Positions 9,173 through 19,995 of a DNA stretch of 36,890 bases are shown here, piece by piece. Location: positions 1-36,890 of the IMG/VR virus record IMGVR_UViG_3300000265_000008; one strand, written 5' to 3'. Origin of the DNA: a virus. The position numbers and the translations under genes are program-made. Each line of letters opens with the position of its first letter. Position 1 is the stretch's first letter. A model generated the notes under the pieces. The model saw nothing but the letters and a program-made list of their open reading frames with translations, made no database searches and had not been told where the DNA came from.

Positions 9173-12100
9173 ATAGAAGCAACAACTCTAATATCTTGGA
9201 TCTTAGGAACGTAAGATGGTTCGTCAGTTTTCATCGAAATCTTAACTCCGAATGAAGTAAACTCATCTAAGTTATCTATGGTGTATCTAAACTCTTGATA
9301 TGCCGCCTGCTCTTCTTTTTGAGAAGAAATTGTATTTTGTGGTGTAGCAAGTTTAGGTGTATCCTCGAATCCTGTTCCATTAAAGAATTGCCATTCAATG
9401 TCTTCAAATTTCTTCTGGATAGAAGTTGTCTTAGTTTTATATGCAAGTTGAATATTCTCACTATCAGTTACATTTGCAGTGATGATAACATCAATTGCAG
9501 TTGCACCTTGAGCAAGAGTGATCTCCTTAGTTATATACTTGGCAACAGAGGAAGTATCTTTTGCACTATCTTCAGGAACAAAATCTATACCATCCGAGAA
9601 TGACATTGTTTTGATTTCATAATATCTTTCATTTCCTGCATCTAAATTTGACCAAGAAACGAGATCACCAACTCTAAAGATGTCAGCAGATTGATCAGCA
9701 ACTTGCTGAGTCCTAATAAAAGAACCAGTTTTACTAGAACTGGAATAGTCAGAATTGATTGGTTGCTTATCATTCTCTAGAGTTAGAGTCTGAGAAGGAA
9801 TATCCCAAACACGGACGGTTCCATTGATTAGGTTATCATAAGTTTCGGTAGGATCAGAAGGATTAATACCAGTAACTAGTTGATTAAAAGAGAAACTTGG
9901 ATTTTGCTTGATTGCTCCAGAAGCACTTACAATAACTGTGTTGTCTTCTAATGCCCCATTTTCTTGTGATTGTAATGAGAAAAAGATTTGCTCATTTGCT
10001 TTAAAAACATTGTTATTTTTAACTTTAATAAAGATAGTATTGTCGGAGCTTCTATATCTTACAACTTCACCACGAGAACCAGATGCGCTGATATTTTGTG
10101 CATCGTTGCCAATACCTTCAACAGTTTGACCAATGCTAATTATAATTGGATTGCTGTTTACGTCTAGGTTGCCACTTATAGTTAATCTGTATACAGGATA
10201 GAACTCAATGACTTGGAATCTCTTACCATATCTGTTCTCTTTACCAGCACCGTTTTCAATTCTATTAGAGGATAATTTGATAGAAGATGTCTTAAGATCA
10301 ATAATAGGAGACAGATATGTCTTAGTAGAAGAAAGTGTCAATCTATAAACAATACTGTTACCAAGGTTATTGAGTAGAGTGTTGATGTCTGATGCAACAA
10401 CCTTCTGGTTGATAAAGAACTGTTCTTCGTTGAGGAAAGTTTTTTCAAAATTAGAAACAGAGTAAGAATTATAGTTCTCAGTGTTGGAATCGACAGGAAC
10501 TACATTAGTTGTCTTGATTGCAGTATCAATGTTTGTAGAAGGCGACTGAATATATGAGAATTGTGCCAAAACTCTCTCATACTTCTTATTAGAAGTAATC
10601 AATCCACTAGCACCGCCACCAAATACTGTGTCTGCTGCTCTGCCAATTCCTGATACACAGAATGAATCGATACCACAGTTGGATACCCTAAACAAATTAG
10701 TATTCAGTGATCCTTGTGTATATCCAGCAGTAGTCTCTAGATTCTTGAAGAATACATACGACTTACCATCTTCAAAACCATGATTCTTATGGTTGACCTT
10801 GATAACATTATTGTTGTTCTTAAACAACTCAGACGTTGCATTGGCATTTGCAAATGCATATGTCTCTAGAGGATTGTCAACCATCTTTTCATAACCAAGT
10901 GACTTGTTAGTGACATCGATGGTAGCAGTAGAAAAAATATCAAACTCAGCACGGTAAAGAGTGAACTTGATGTCTTCAAATAGATCCTCTACCCAAGAAC
11001 CAGTATTCTGTGACTTGTAAACAGAACCAAGTGATGGGTTAGTAGTGACTGTAGTATTAGTTGCGATTTCAGTCTCGCCAAGTTTAGATGCCCAGATGCT
11101 GTAATCCTGAGAATCGGTCTCAACAATCAAAGCATACTCTGTATTATTTTGTAGATATACAGGATAGTCAAAGTAAAACTTGGTTGGAGTTATAGATGGA
11201 ACAACGCCAGTAGTATCTGTAGCAACACCCATTCTTACAGCAGGTTCTGTAATCTCGATCTCTGCTTCGATAACTGCTCCGCCGTTACCAATTCCTGTTC
11301 CTCTAATAACAATCGAAGGTGGTTCTGTGTATCCTCTACCAGCAAGAGTGATAGTAGAAGCATAAATCAGACCACCAGACACTACAACCGTTCCCGTGGC
11401 GTTGCTACCGCCAGGTAGACTTGGAGACTCAACAGTAATAGTAGCAGTATCATAGTTATCACCAGCGTTGATAACTTTTAGTGCAGAGACAACACCAGAG
11501 TCTTTAGCAATTCTTGCAGTAATATTAGTATTGTTTGCGTTATTAAATGTAATAATAGAAGAAATCTTTAGACGCTCATCAGGAACGAATGAAACACCAT
11601 TATTATTTTCAAGAACAACAGTGTAAACCTGCTCATTGGTTAGGACAATCTCATTGTCTTCCGAGATAGCGAGTTCATTGTTATTCTTATCGAGAATATT
11701 CAATACAGGACCAGATGCATTGCTAGACTCTCCAGAAATTATTTCATCCTTGAGAATAGTAACAGTGTCAGAAACATATACTTTTAGGTAAGTATAAGGT
11801 TCAACAACAACTTCAGTTCCAGGAACAATATTTTTTCCTGGTTTTTCAGAATTGACATCTGTCAGATATATACGAAGAGGAATCGTATCGCTTTTGGTGT
11901 TTACAAATAAATCTACTCCAGTAGTAAATACACCACCTTCATAATTTTCAACTTTGAAGGTTTGGGCAAGTGGATTTGGTTTCTGCTCTTGTTCTGTATT
12001 ACTAGAAACCAACTGGGTTCCTTCGTTAGACTTAAAGTAAGCAGGTTTTGTGGATACGATAGAAGCAGGGTTTTCTGGTAGCAGACCAGTTGCATAGAAC

Positions 12101-15100
12101 TTAGTTTCCGCAAAGGTTTCTACAGTTGCCTTATCTGTATTGATACTACTAGATGTGAATCTAATAGTCTTCTCGCCAGTGGTGATCTTAACTTCTTCAG
12201 AATTTGCATCATAGGATACTGTTTTTACATCACCTGTCCACTGAGTTGCTTGACGTGGTGCCTTACCAGCAGGAATTAGAATGATACCACTTGCGTTGCC
12301 ATTTACATCAGTGATGATAGGAGCATTGAACGTAGATAGAGAGTTGCTAGGTATTCCAGTAAATCTGATATCAGGAACAACCCAACGGTTGATCTTCTTA
12401 CCTTCTAGGAATACAAATACTTCAGTCTTAGGTTTTAGTCTACGAATGTTGAACTTGACAGGAATACTACGAGCAAAGTATTGCAAGGAGTTGACAATAG
12501 ACTTGCCGTTACTAGTCTTCACAGAAACACCTTTTGGAGTCTCATTATTTTCTGGACTTATATTAGAAGAACTTGCAACAGACGCAGAAGTTACTTCTTC
12601 GGCAACAATCTCATCGTTAGTCTTGGATAGACCGTTGATATTGTAGAAAGATCTCTCAGTTCCATTCCATGTTACTAGGAATGAGTTATAAAGACTACTG
12701 AATGCAGATGAGAGGTCATCCTTAGAAAGGAAAGGAACAAATAAATTGGTGTTGTTATCTGTTACGAGAGGAACCGTGTTTTTATCATACCAGGAGTCAA
12801 CGTTAGGATCAACAAATAGATCACCAACATACTGCAGAACAACAAATGGGTTTGGGTTAATAGTTTTAGTAGCAAAGTTATTACCCAGTAGTCTCTGGTT
12901 TGTGAATGGCAGAGAAAGAACACCGTTGTTGTTAACATAACCAGCAACTCTTCTCTGGTCTTCTCTAGTGTTGACTTCTTTGACTAGGAGACTATCTTCA
13001 CTGACTTGTGGCCTCAGAACAGATTGTTGGGAGTCAATAGCGCAAGAATAGTCAGTAGACTTGACATCTCCTTTATGAGTTTCAAAGTTATCAACATAGA
13101 AACCAGTCTTGAATCTATCCAGACCAATCTCATCCTGAACTTGCATATTCAATGCTTGCTGCTCAAGAATGCTTAGAGATGTATAATACTCAAGACGATC
13201 AACACGTTGATTAAGTTTACCGATGTCCTTCATCGTATAGCGTTTGTTCTCTAAAGGAACAATTCTTACATCTCTATAACTATCGGTGTATGCCGGAACA
13301 TACAGATAGAATAAAGGAATAGAATCACTAAGAGTTTCAGGTCTGGATGGGTTCAAAGAAGAGTTTCCCTTCTTGACAATAAAACTACCTTGAGTATTGA
13401 GGAACACTCCATCAATTCTATCAAGATACTGATCCTTGTTATACTTGACAGTCCAAGGTAAGTTTAGATCATCCGATGGTGTGCTTGATGGAATACCAGA
13501 GGTTGCGGTGAATGACAAATACTCATTCTGCGCTAGGAAGGATCTATCCTGATAACCAGGAAGGATGTTTGTGTTGTCAACCTTAGGTCGGAAGTCAATG
13601 ACATCCTTCAAGGAGACTAGACCGCTGACTGAGGAGTTGAAGGATGGAATCTCAGTTTCAGTAACACCTGCTTCATGTAGATAAGAGTCAATAGTACAGA
13701 AGTCACCTTGTGAGTGCTCGAAGTAATCGAAAGAAATAATCAACTGTCCTGTAGGAGCAGATAATCCTGGTTTCAAAACTAGTCTTGCAGTATCATAGAA
13801 GGTATCTCTTTGACCATTGTCGAAGGTATACTTATCAGTTACATCTGTTCCAGATACTAGGTTACCACCTGCATCAACAGTAGGAGGTGCAGAGACAGAA
13901 CCTTCATATACATACTTCAGTTTGTATACGTCAGAATATGAGACAATCTGGATAGTCTCGCCACCATTCTCTTGTCCTCTAAATGGAACGACATTTGTTC
14001 CACCAGATTGAACAATAATTTGCTTGTTCTCAATAGAAGTCTTAAGTCTTGGTTTTGCTTTAGATACTTGCAGTGTAGCAGTCAACTTTAATGTTGGGAA
14101 ATTGATAGCAGGAACATCAAATATAGGATCTCCTGATTCTGGATTAGAAACTCTATTCTCTAATGCTTCTCTAATTTGATCAATGTTACCAAAATAGTTT
14201 TCTGGGAAGTTTATGGTAACACTACCAGCAGTCAAATTGCTATCAGACTGTTCAATAGTTACAAATGAAGGATCGATGTATATAACATCACCCTGTTTCA
14301 GTGTTCCTGTAAATGGAAGCAGAGTAGGAGGATCATTGCTAGGATCTGCTCCTAATTCAGAATCGTGAATTGCAACACCAGGATCCAGAACAGTGATCAA
14401 AAAGTTTTCTTGAGTAAACTCAGCAAATCTCTGTGTTCCGAATGGAAGTTGTGCAGCAAATGTTAGGTTACCGCTGCCAGAAGATGCAGTAGTGATGAAG
14501 TCTCTTCTGAAGTAGTAAGTAATTTTGGAATCTTCAGATGAATCAATCAGTGACTTGATCTGTTTATCTCCTGTTGGGAAGACTAGGGTTCCTACTGGAT
14601 TCTCAATAAGAGGTCTCTGGTTTACAACAGATGCATTAACAACATCTGCTTGTAGAACGCGATCCAAGTAGATTCTTGATCTCTTAACACCATCAGGTCT
14701 AGTTGCATACTGAACAACATACTTAAATACGTCACCATTGACATCGGAGAACTGAACAATATCACCTTGAACAAGATTTTTCGATGCATCACCGTTAAAA
14801 CCATTACACTCGATATACTTGTATCCTCTGGTTCCAGAGAATGTGAAATCAGTAATAGAAGTAGTTGTAGTATAACCAGTTCTTTCTAATTCGACATCAG
14901 CAGAGAACTTGTTCTTACTACCAGAACCAAAAGCAGAATATAGAGACTTGACGTTCTTAGGCGAGTAAGTATATACTGTATTCCTAAACAGAACAGGAAT
15001 AATGTTTGCTTGATTTATTGGAAGTGGAGTTACTCCACCAACTTCTACTGCAGGTGGTTGCGAAAAGAGTTGAGTAACTACTGTTCTATCTTTGACATAT

Positions 15101-17442
15101 ACTCTAGAGATAGCACCAGACCCCTGAATTACCATCTCAATGGCACTTCTAGGATACTCTACACCATCTAGAGTGATAACAGGGTTTCCTACGTTGTAGG
15201 AGTCTCCGCGCTTGACACAGATGAAGTGAGAAACGGTATTCTCTACAGCAATCTTAAGTGTTCCACCATCTTCTCCTAGGATAGTCTCTCCAGGTGAAAA
15301 TACACCAGACACCATAGTGACAAATAATTTATTGATAGATGAGTAGGTTGCAGACGTGCCACCTTCAATAACAGCAACTGCTCCACTAATAGCACCATAG
15401 ATATACTTACCAGGAGTGAACTCAGTTCCTGTAATAGTTTCTTCTATAAGAAGACGAGTGAAGAACTCAGGAGCAAAAAACGAGAAGTCAAAGATGGAGT
15501 TATACTTTTCAACACCACCCGTCATTTTTCCTTTAGATATAATCTTATCAGTATCTTTATTGAAACCAGGACTTACTTCCTTAAGTGCGACGTTCTTTGG
15601 TTTTGTCAGTCCTACAATAGGAGTGATAGATTCGTTGTAATCTCTAATTACAAACAGAGGAGAGTTTCTTGTTTGAACCTCAACTTCAGTTTTATAGAGT
15701 TCGCGAACAAGATTGATAGAATCTGTTAGATCGTAATCAAGTAAGAATACATCCAGTTCACCACGATTACCTTTAACAGTCAGTTCGATATATGTCCCTG
15801 ACCCGGATCCATCAATTTCAGGTCTTCTTACTTTAGAGAAAGAAAGAACATCAACGTATGAATACGTATTAGTGTTACCAGAGTCAGAACGAGTCTTGAT
15901 GAACCATAGTTTAGAAATAGTGGACTCTAGAAGAGTATCAGTAAAACTATCCGAATTAAAAGCAGGGTCCTCAATAGAACAGTAGATAGTCTTAATACCA
16001 TCAGTTACTTCATATCCTTGTCCACGGCGATTGATAGTCTGCTTGACATCAGAATCTGCTTCAGTGTTATTCAGACCTACGCTACCATCATTGTATACGG
16101 AGTTTAAGAATACAGTTGGATATGCATTTAGTTCTGCACCTTCTGAGTTGAGAGGTGTAGTGCCATACACATTGGTGATGAAGAATGAAGTCAGACCAGA
16201 TGTTTTTAGAGTTTGATTATCTCTCTTAAGAGAATCTCTTGCCTTATCAATTTCAATATACTTGGTCTCTTTGTTCTTAACCTCGTAACCTTTGATATAT
16301 GCTTTACCACTACCAATGGTTCCTACTAACTTTGCTTCGGCAACGTTGGGGTTTAGACCATTGACAAGATTGTTGTCATCCTTAGCATAGAAACCAAGAT
16401 TATCATTTTGCTGGTAGTATTCTCTAACTTGCAGAGGGAATGGTTCTACAACGTAATCGCCAGACTCATCAAAAGTCTTTCTAGCGAGTGCTGCTTCAAC
16501 CAAAGAGAAATCATTTGCTTTGAGTTGCTTCTGAATGACACCACTCTTAACGAGTAGCAATTGAATGAAGTTCCTATCAGTTAAAGCAAAGTAGTCATAC
16601 TTAACGAGTTGAAGATCAATCTTAAGACGATGTGCTCCAGGTGCAGAGAAGTTAGAGAAACCTCTTGCATTGTCATATAGAGATGAATCTTGCTCTGGTG
16701 TTACCAGACTTTCAGAAATTTTAAAACCAACTTTAGCAGAAGGTTTGTCGTAGTATTTGTTAACAACGAGCAACTGCTCGGAGTTTCTCACAAAGTATCC
16801 ATTAACAAAATAAATGCCCTCTTCTACCTTGACAGCAGAAGAGTAACCCATTGCAGGACTGTCTAAGAAAGACTCTATACCTGTATCAGAATCGGTTACA
16901 GTAATCGATGTCGGCAGAGAGACTCCATCAGTTCCAACGACTAATAGAGGAGAGTTGACACCCCCGATAATCTCCAATGTTTCGCCTTGACGAAATCTTT
17001 CTTCGTCACCAGATGCACCACTATCTAGATAGTTAACGTAGATAGTGTCAGATTCTGTATCAGAACCATATTCTGTCGCTACAACAGTAGCAATAACACT
17101 AGAAGAAATACCTTGAACTTTTAAACCGACAAGGGTCTTAATATCATACTTCTGGTAAGTAATATTGCCATCATCACCAGAAACTGCTACTTCAGATACT
17201 GATGACAACTTAACAAAATTGAGTCTTGTGTTGAGACCCACTTCTCCAGGCACAACAAGATCGCCTTGCTTGAAGACGTTTCTACCAAAGTTTTCTAATT
17301 GAGTCTGCAGAACAGACTGGAGAGTAGTTAACTCTCTAGTTTGAACTGCATACCCTGGTCTGAATAGAACCTTATAGAAATTTTTCTTTGGGTCAAAGTC
17401 TTCAAAGTAAGGCGATGCGTTTAAGTTAGTATTCTGGGGCAT
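9169..17442 (-). CDS. 2757-residue DUF4815-type baseplate/tail structural protein
   Basis: The N-terminus (MPQNTNLNASPYFEDFDP, then YKVLFRPGYAVQTRELTTLQ) is the hallmark of the phage DUF4815 family, found next to gp8 in cyanomyoviruses. Further landmarks are YTMKDIGKLNQRVDRLEYYTSLS at about residues 1405-1430, a helical coiled-coil-like segment; LKPKTEVFVFLEG at about 1667, a common tail-protein beta-domain motif; NPLAQTF at about 1827; and two Gly-rich units (VINAGDNYDTA and LAGRGYTEPPS) at about 1985-2050. No enzyme motif is seen. The gene follows gp8 and is preceded by a hairpin with an embedded promoter-like octamer. By position it takes the place of T4 gp9/gp10, but homology to those is not shown. 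The 8.3 kb frame is uninterrupted. Confidence 0.9.
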   Translation of the reverse strand: MPQNTNLNASPYFEDFDPKKNFYKVLFRPGYAVQTRELTTLQSVLQTQLENFGRNVFKQGDLVVPGEVGLNTRLNFVKLSSVSEVAVSGDDGNITYQKYDIKTLVGLKVQGISSSVIATVVATEYGSDTESDTIYVNYLDSGASGDEERFRQGETLEIIGGVNSPLLVVGTDGVSLPTSITVTDSDTGIESFLDSPAMGYSSAVKVEEGIYFVNGYFVRNSEQLLVVNKYYDKPSAKVGFKISESLVTPEQDSSLYDNARGFSNFSAPGAHRLKIDLQLVKYDYFALTDRNFIQLLLVKSGVIQKQLKANDFSLVEAALARKTFDESGDYVVEPFPLQVREYYQQNDNLGFYAKDDNNLVNGLNPNVAEAKLVGTIGSGKAYIKGYEVKNKETKYIEIDKARDSLKRDNQTLKTSGLTSFFITNVYGTTPLNSEGAELNAYPTVFLNSVYNDGSVGLNNTEADSDVKQTINRRGQGYEVTDGIKTIYCSIEDPAFNSDSFTDTLLESTISKLWFIKTRSDSGNTNTYSYVDVLSFSKVRRPEIDGSGSGTYIELTVKGNRGELDVFLLDYDLTDSINLVRELYKTEVEVQTRNSPLFVIRDYNESITPIVGLTKPKNVALKEVSPGFNKDTDKIISKGKMTGGVEKYNSIFDFSFFAPEFFTRLLIEETITGTEFTPGKYIYGAISGAVAVIEGGTSATYSSINKLFVTMVSGVFSPGETILGEDGGTLKIAVENTVSHFICVKRGDSYNVGNPVITLDGVEYPRSAIEMVIQGSGAISRVYVKDRTVVTQLFSQPPAVEVGGVTPLPINQANIIPVLFRNTVYTYSPKNVKSLYSAFGSGSKNKFSADVELERTGYTTTTSITDFTFSGTRGYKYIECNGFNGDASKNLVQGDIVQFSDVNGDVFKYVVQYATRPDGVKRSRIYLDRVLQADVVNASVVNQRPLIENPVGTLVFPTGDKQIKSLIDSSEDSKITYYFRRDFITTASSGSGNLTFAAQLPFGTQRFAEFTQENFLITVLDPGVAIHDSELGADPSNDPPTLLPFTGTLKQGDVIYIDPSFVTIEQSDSNLTAGSVTINFPENYFGNIDQIREALENRVSNPESGDPIFDVPAINFPTLKLTATLQVSKAKPRLKTSIENKQIIVQSGGTNVVPFRGQENGGETIQIVSYSDVYKLKYVYEGSVSAPPTVDAGGNLVSGTDVTDKYTFDNGQRDTFYDTARLVLKPGLSAPTGQLIISFDYFEHSQGDFCTIDSYLHEAGVTETEIPSFNSSVSGLVSLKDVIDFRPKVDNTNILPGYQDRSFLAQNEYLSFTATSGIPSSTPSDDLNLPWTVKYNKDQYLDRIDGVFLNTQGSFIVKKGNSSLNPSRPETLSDSIPLFYLYVPAYTDSYRDVRIVPLENKRYTMKDIGKLNQRVDRLEYYTSLSILEQQALNMQVQDEIGLDRFKTGFYVDNFETHKGDVKSTDYSCAIDSQQSVLRPQVSEDSLLVKEVNTREDQRRVAGYVNNNGVLSLPFTNQRLLGNNFATKTINPNPFVVLQYVGDLFVDPNVDSWYDKNTVPLVTDNNTNLFVPFLSKDDLSSAFSSLYNSFLVTWNGTERSFYNINGLSKTNDEIVAEEVTSASVASSSNISPENNETPKGVSVKTSNGKSIVNSLQYFARSIPVKFNIRRLKPKTEVFVFLEGKKINRWVVPDIRFTGIPSNSLSTFNAPIITDVNGNASGIILIPAGKAPRQATQWTGDVKTVSYDANSEEVKITTGEKTIRFTSSSINTDKATVETFAETKFYATGLLPENPASIVSTKPAYFKSNEGTQLVSSNTEQEQKPNPLAQTFKVENYEGGVFTTGVDLFVNTKSDTIPLRIYLTDVNSEKPGKNIVPGTEVVVEPYTYLKVYVSDTVTILKDEIISGESSNASGPVLNILDKNNNELAISEDNEIVLTNEQVYTVVLENNNGVSFVPDERLKISSIITFNNANNTNITARIAKDSGVVSALKVINAGDNYDTATITVESPSLPGGSNATGTVVVSGGLIYASTITLAGRGYTEPPSIVIRGTGIGNGGAVIEAEIEITEPAVRMGVATDTTGVVPSITPTKFYFDYPVYLQNNTEYALIVETDSQDYSIWASKLGETEIATNTTVTTNPSLGSVYKSQNTGSWVEDLFEDIKFTLYRAEFDIFSTATIDVTNKSLGYEKMVDNPLETYAFANANATSELFKNNNNVIKVNHKNHGFEDGKSYVFFKNLETTAGYTQGSLNTNLFRVSNCGIDSFCVSGIGRAADTVFGGGASGLITSNKKYERVLAQFSYIQSPSTNIDTAIKTTNVVPVDSNTENYNSYSVSNFEKTFLNEEQFFINQKVVASDINTLLNNLGNSIVYRLTLSSTKTYLSPIIDLKTSSIKLSSNRIENGAGKENRYGKRFQVIEFYPVYRLTISGNLDVNSNPIIISIGQTVEGIGNDAQNISASGSRGEVVRYRSSDNTIFIKVKNNNVFKANEQIFFSLQSQENGALEDNTVIVSASGAIKQNPSFSFNQLVTGINPSDPTETYDNLINGTVRVWDIPSQTLTLENDKQPINSDYSSSSKTGSFIRTQQVADQSADIFRVGDLVSWSNLDAGNERYYEIKTMSFSDGIDFVPEDSAKDTSSVAKYITKEITLAQGATAIDVIITANVTDSENIQLAYKTKTTSIQKKFEDIEWQFFNGTGFEDTPKLATPQNTISSQKEEQAAYQEFRYTIDNLDEFTSFGVKISMKTDEPSYVPKIQDIRVVASI

Positions 17443-17465
17443 TGTGTATTACTAACGTTCTGATT

Positions 17466-17493
17466 TTCCTAACCTTATTTAGGAGGTTAGGAA
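17466..17493 (-). other. perfect 9-bp intergenic hairpin holding a promoter-like octamer
   Basis: TTCCTAACC (17466-17474) pairs exactly with GGTTAGGAA (17485-17493) around a 10-nt loop. On the minus strand no T-run follows, so it does not look like a classic terminator. It fills the 55-nt gap between the gp8-type stop (17498) and the next start (17442), and its loop contains most of CCTAAATA. Confidence 0.6.
17476..17483 (-). promoter_or_regulatory. late-promoter-like element CCTAAATA
   Basis: The minus strand reads CCTAAATA, one base off NATAAATA, ending 33 nt upstream of the 2757-residue gene start. Its spacing matches the other late-promoter candidates in this window. It lies in the loop and one stem edge of the hairpin at 17466-17493. 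Confidence 0.4.
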
Positions 17494-17497
17494 TGGA

Positions 17498-19405
17498 TCA
17501 GAACTCAATTACCAACTTAATGTCTTCGATTTGGTCAGCAGCACGCGTGATCAGTCTTCTGTTCTCAACATAGATGATATCGCCAGAATTAGGTTCAATC
17601 TCAGGAACACCAAAACCATTAGTGAAAGACACACCAAGAATTGTGGATCCAGTGGTCGTAGCGTCAGCTGAACCAGCAGAAAGTGATGCAGCACCAGTGA
17701 TAGGACTACCTGCCTCGAAAGATCTTAGAACACCATTATCGGCATGAATGTCAGGTGACTGAATATACTTAAGAACACCTTCAGTAGTTGAACCAGAATC
17801 TAGAGTCCAGGAAACAACAGTACCGCGTGCGGTGCCGCCACCTGCAAGTGTTTGAGTGATTACTTCGTCTTGAACATAATCAGTTCCGCCAGTACCAGAA
17901 ATCTTAACAGCATAAAGACCATTGAGAGTATCTAGTGTTGCGAAATCAGTTGTACCCCAGTTGTATGGATCCTTGATAATACCGATACGACGGAAGTCAT
18001 TGTCAACAGGGAAATCACCAGAACCTTCAGCATAGGTCAGACGGATGTTCGTCATGACGCGTTTAGCGTTGAGTTCTAGTTCAAAGTCACTACCATGACC
18101 ACCTTGAGGAGAAAGGATAGGTTCGATCGCGCCAGTTCCAGTAACACCAGTACGTGGATTAGTCAAAGTTTGTTCGGCAAACAAACCGTACTTCAGACCA
18201 CCAACAGTTGCGCCGTCGTCAAGTGCAATAGTACCATAAGTGTAACCTGATCCAACAGTTACCATTCTTACGGAATTAATTGTTCCGCCACTAACTACGA
18301 TTTCAGCAACTGCTTCAGTTCCCGAAACTTGTCCATCACCCAAAACAGGTGCAAAGTGAATTCCATTAGGAAGACTGGATCCAAGATCTTCAATTAGAGA
18401 GATATAGATAGCACCATCAACAGCAAGTGCTTCAGTTGCAGCACGAGTTGTTTCTGCAGTTGAGTTGAAGGGAGTTACGCCAAGGTTGATTGGCATAAAG
18501 TTGGTTGAGAGGAATCTCAGAACATCATCGGTTGGGATGGTGTACATATACTTCCAGACATAACCAGAAGAAGCAGAATCAGCAACAGTGGTGTCAGAAC
18601 CTTCAGTGAAAATTCCAGTTCCCGCAGAGTAAGTTCCTTGACCTGCAGAAGGAGTAGTTTTTGGTTCGTAAACTGGGTTAGGATCAACTTGACCTGGGAA
18701 CTTACCGTTATAGAGACACTTAAATACTTCGTAGTTACCATTAACAGCGTAGAACTTAGCATCACCAATACTAGCAGCACCAGTTGTCGATTGCTTACCT
18801 ACTTGACCAGTTGTGGTCGCAGCATAGTCAGGCATCCACATGTCAAAACGTGGTTCCGTTGCAAGAAGGTTCCAGTCATAACGCGTAACAACATTTCGCG
18901 CAAACTGATCCGTAATACGCTTAGCAGCAATAATTTCATCGTAGACATCAAACTTCTCGTTTTGATTATCTAGAGGAGTTGGGGGGGTATCTTCTGTTGC
19001 GTAACGATAAACTCCAGCACGAGCTTCAGCGCCAGTATCTGCTGTGCCGTTCCAACCTTCTAAGTTTGCACCTGGCAGAGGAGCGGAGTTGGTAGAAGGG
19101 GATACACTGGTTAGGATAAGAGAGTTGTCATATACTTCTTCAATCTGCGCCTTAAATGGAGAGTTTGCGAAAGTATATGTTCCATTATCGTCAGAAGCAA
19201 CATAAACGGAGTTGCCAGCGACAAAATTGATGGAGTTTGATGAGAAAATCTCAAGGAATGCGTCCCAGCGTTGGGGGCGACCAACGAAGAAATACATTCT
19301 TGTCTTTTCTGCGCTATCCTGAGCGCCGCCTGCTGGTTCGCTAAGCGACTCTAAAAATTGTTTCGCGTTAAAAATACGAAACTTATCTGAGATGATTGCA
19401 GCCAT
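17498..19405 (-). CDS. 8: baseplate wedge protein, gp8 type
   Basis: This 635-residue protein begins MAAIISDKFRIFNAKQFLE and contains RMYFFVGRPQRWD at about residues 36-48, which I recognise as the conserved N-terminus of cyanophage gp8-like wedge proteins. SGYVWKYMYTIPTDD at about residues 282-296 is another motif kept in T4-like gp8. It is about twice the length of T4 gp8 (334 aa), as is usual in cyanophages; the extra C-terminal part contains a GSGYTYG beta unit and Gly-rich strands. In T4, gp8 joins gp10, gp7, gp6, gp53 and gp25 to form the baseplate wedge. The gene has its own consensus late promoter and an AGAGAAA ribosome site upstream of the start. Confidence 0.88.
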   Translation of the reverse strand: MAAIISDKFRIFNAKQFLESLSEPAGGAQDSAEKTRMYFFVGRPQRWDAFLEIFSSNSINFVAGNSVYVASDDNGTYTFANSPFKAQIEEVYDNSLILTSVSPSTNSAPLPGANLEGWNGTADTGAEARAGVYRYATEDTPPTPLDNQNEKFDVYDEIIAAKRITDQFARNVVTRYDWNLLATEPRFDMWMPDYAATTTGQVGKQSTTGAASIGDAKFYAVNGNYEVFKCLYNGKFPGQVDPNPVYEPKTTPSAGQGTYSAGTGIFTEGSDTTVADSASSGYVWKYMYTIPTDDVLRFLSTNFMPINLGVTPFNSTAETTRAATEALAVDGAIYISLIEDLGSSLPNGIHFAPVLGDGQVSGTEAVAEIVVSGGTINSVRMVTVGSGYTYGTIALDDGATVGGLKYGLFAEQTLTNPRTGVTGTGAIEPILSPQGGHGSDFELELNAKRVMTNIRLTYAEGSGDFPVDNDFRRIGIIKDPYNWGTTDFATLDTLNGLYAVKISGTGGTDYVQDEVITQTLAGGGTARGTVVSWTLDSGSTTEGVLKYIQSPDIHADNGVLRSFEAGSPITGAASLSAGSADATTTGSTILGVSFTNGFGVPEIEPNSGDIIYVENRRLITRAADQIEDIKLVIEF

Positions 19406-19440
19406 TATTGTTTTTCTCTGGAACGTTTTAATATCTGATT

Positions 19441-19448
19441 TATTTATA
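19441..19448 (-). promoter_or_regulatory. consensus late promoter TATAAATA for the gp8-type gene
   Basis: The minus strand reads TATAAATAAATC, an exact match to the T4 late promoter core TATAAATA, in an A+T-rich intergenic gap. It ends 35 nt upstream of the gp8-type ATG (19405). In T4-like phages such sites are read by host RNA polymerase with gp55 (late sigma) and gp33. This is the best promoter in the window. Confidence 0.8.
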
Positions 19449-19464
19449 TTGATTTATTTTCAGA

Positions 19465-19995
19465 TCACTCTGGACCAGAAAATTGCACTAATTCATCATT
19501 GTTATTTAGTGTGATTGGTCCAGTTACTACGTAACCTGTAAAAGTAGTTGCGGTTTTTGCCGTATACTTAATTAGAATCCTCGATGAGGTAAACAACCAA
19601 CCACTATCATCAAAATTAGATGTATTGTCTACATTTATTGTAGTAAGAGAAGATGAAAGATTAGAGAGTGATTGAAGACCATCAGCAAAAGTTACTCCTG
19701 CAATTACTCCAGATGGTCCTATATTGAACCTATTGCCATTAAGAGTAATTGATGATAGAGCACGTTCTTCAAAGTCTCTAATTGCAAGACTTGGAAATGA
19801 TCTAGACACATCATCAATAATGATATCTCCTTCAAATTTGTACTTCTCAAAATCTTTTATTCTAGATCCAGCAACTCCAGATGTAAAAGGTTCAAAACCT
19901 TCAGGGACTCTCTTCTTAAAATTTTCTACTATGATAGTAGTTGAATCTCTTTTGACAATCTCATTATATGGTGATTCTAATATTATTTCTGGCAT
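19465..19995 (-). CDS. 176-residue structural protein between the gp7-position and gp8-type genes
   Basis: The ATG overlaps the stop of the 3253-residue gene by one base (TAATG), which indicates translational coupling. The protein starts MPEIILESPYNEIVKRD. The first half is charged and probably mixed alpha/beta. The second half has T-T-I-N-V-D-N-T-S-N-F-D-D-S-G followed by I-L-I-K-Y-T, a unit also found in the giant neighbour upstream. No enzymatic motif or membrane segment is seen. Position within the wedge gene run makes a virion role likely; I do not recognise a T4 counterpart. Confidence 0.8.
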   Translation of the reverse strand: MPEIILESPYNEIVKRDSTTIIVENFKKRVPEGFEPFTSGVAGSRIKDFEKYKFEGDIIIDDVSRSFPSLAIRDFEERALSSITLNGNRFNIGPSGVIAGVTFADGLQSLSNLSSSLTTINVDNTSNFDDSGWLFTSSRILIKYTAKTATTFTGYVVTGPITLNNNDELVQFSGPE

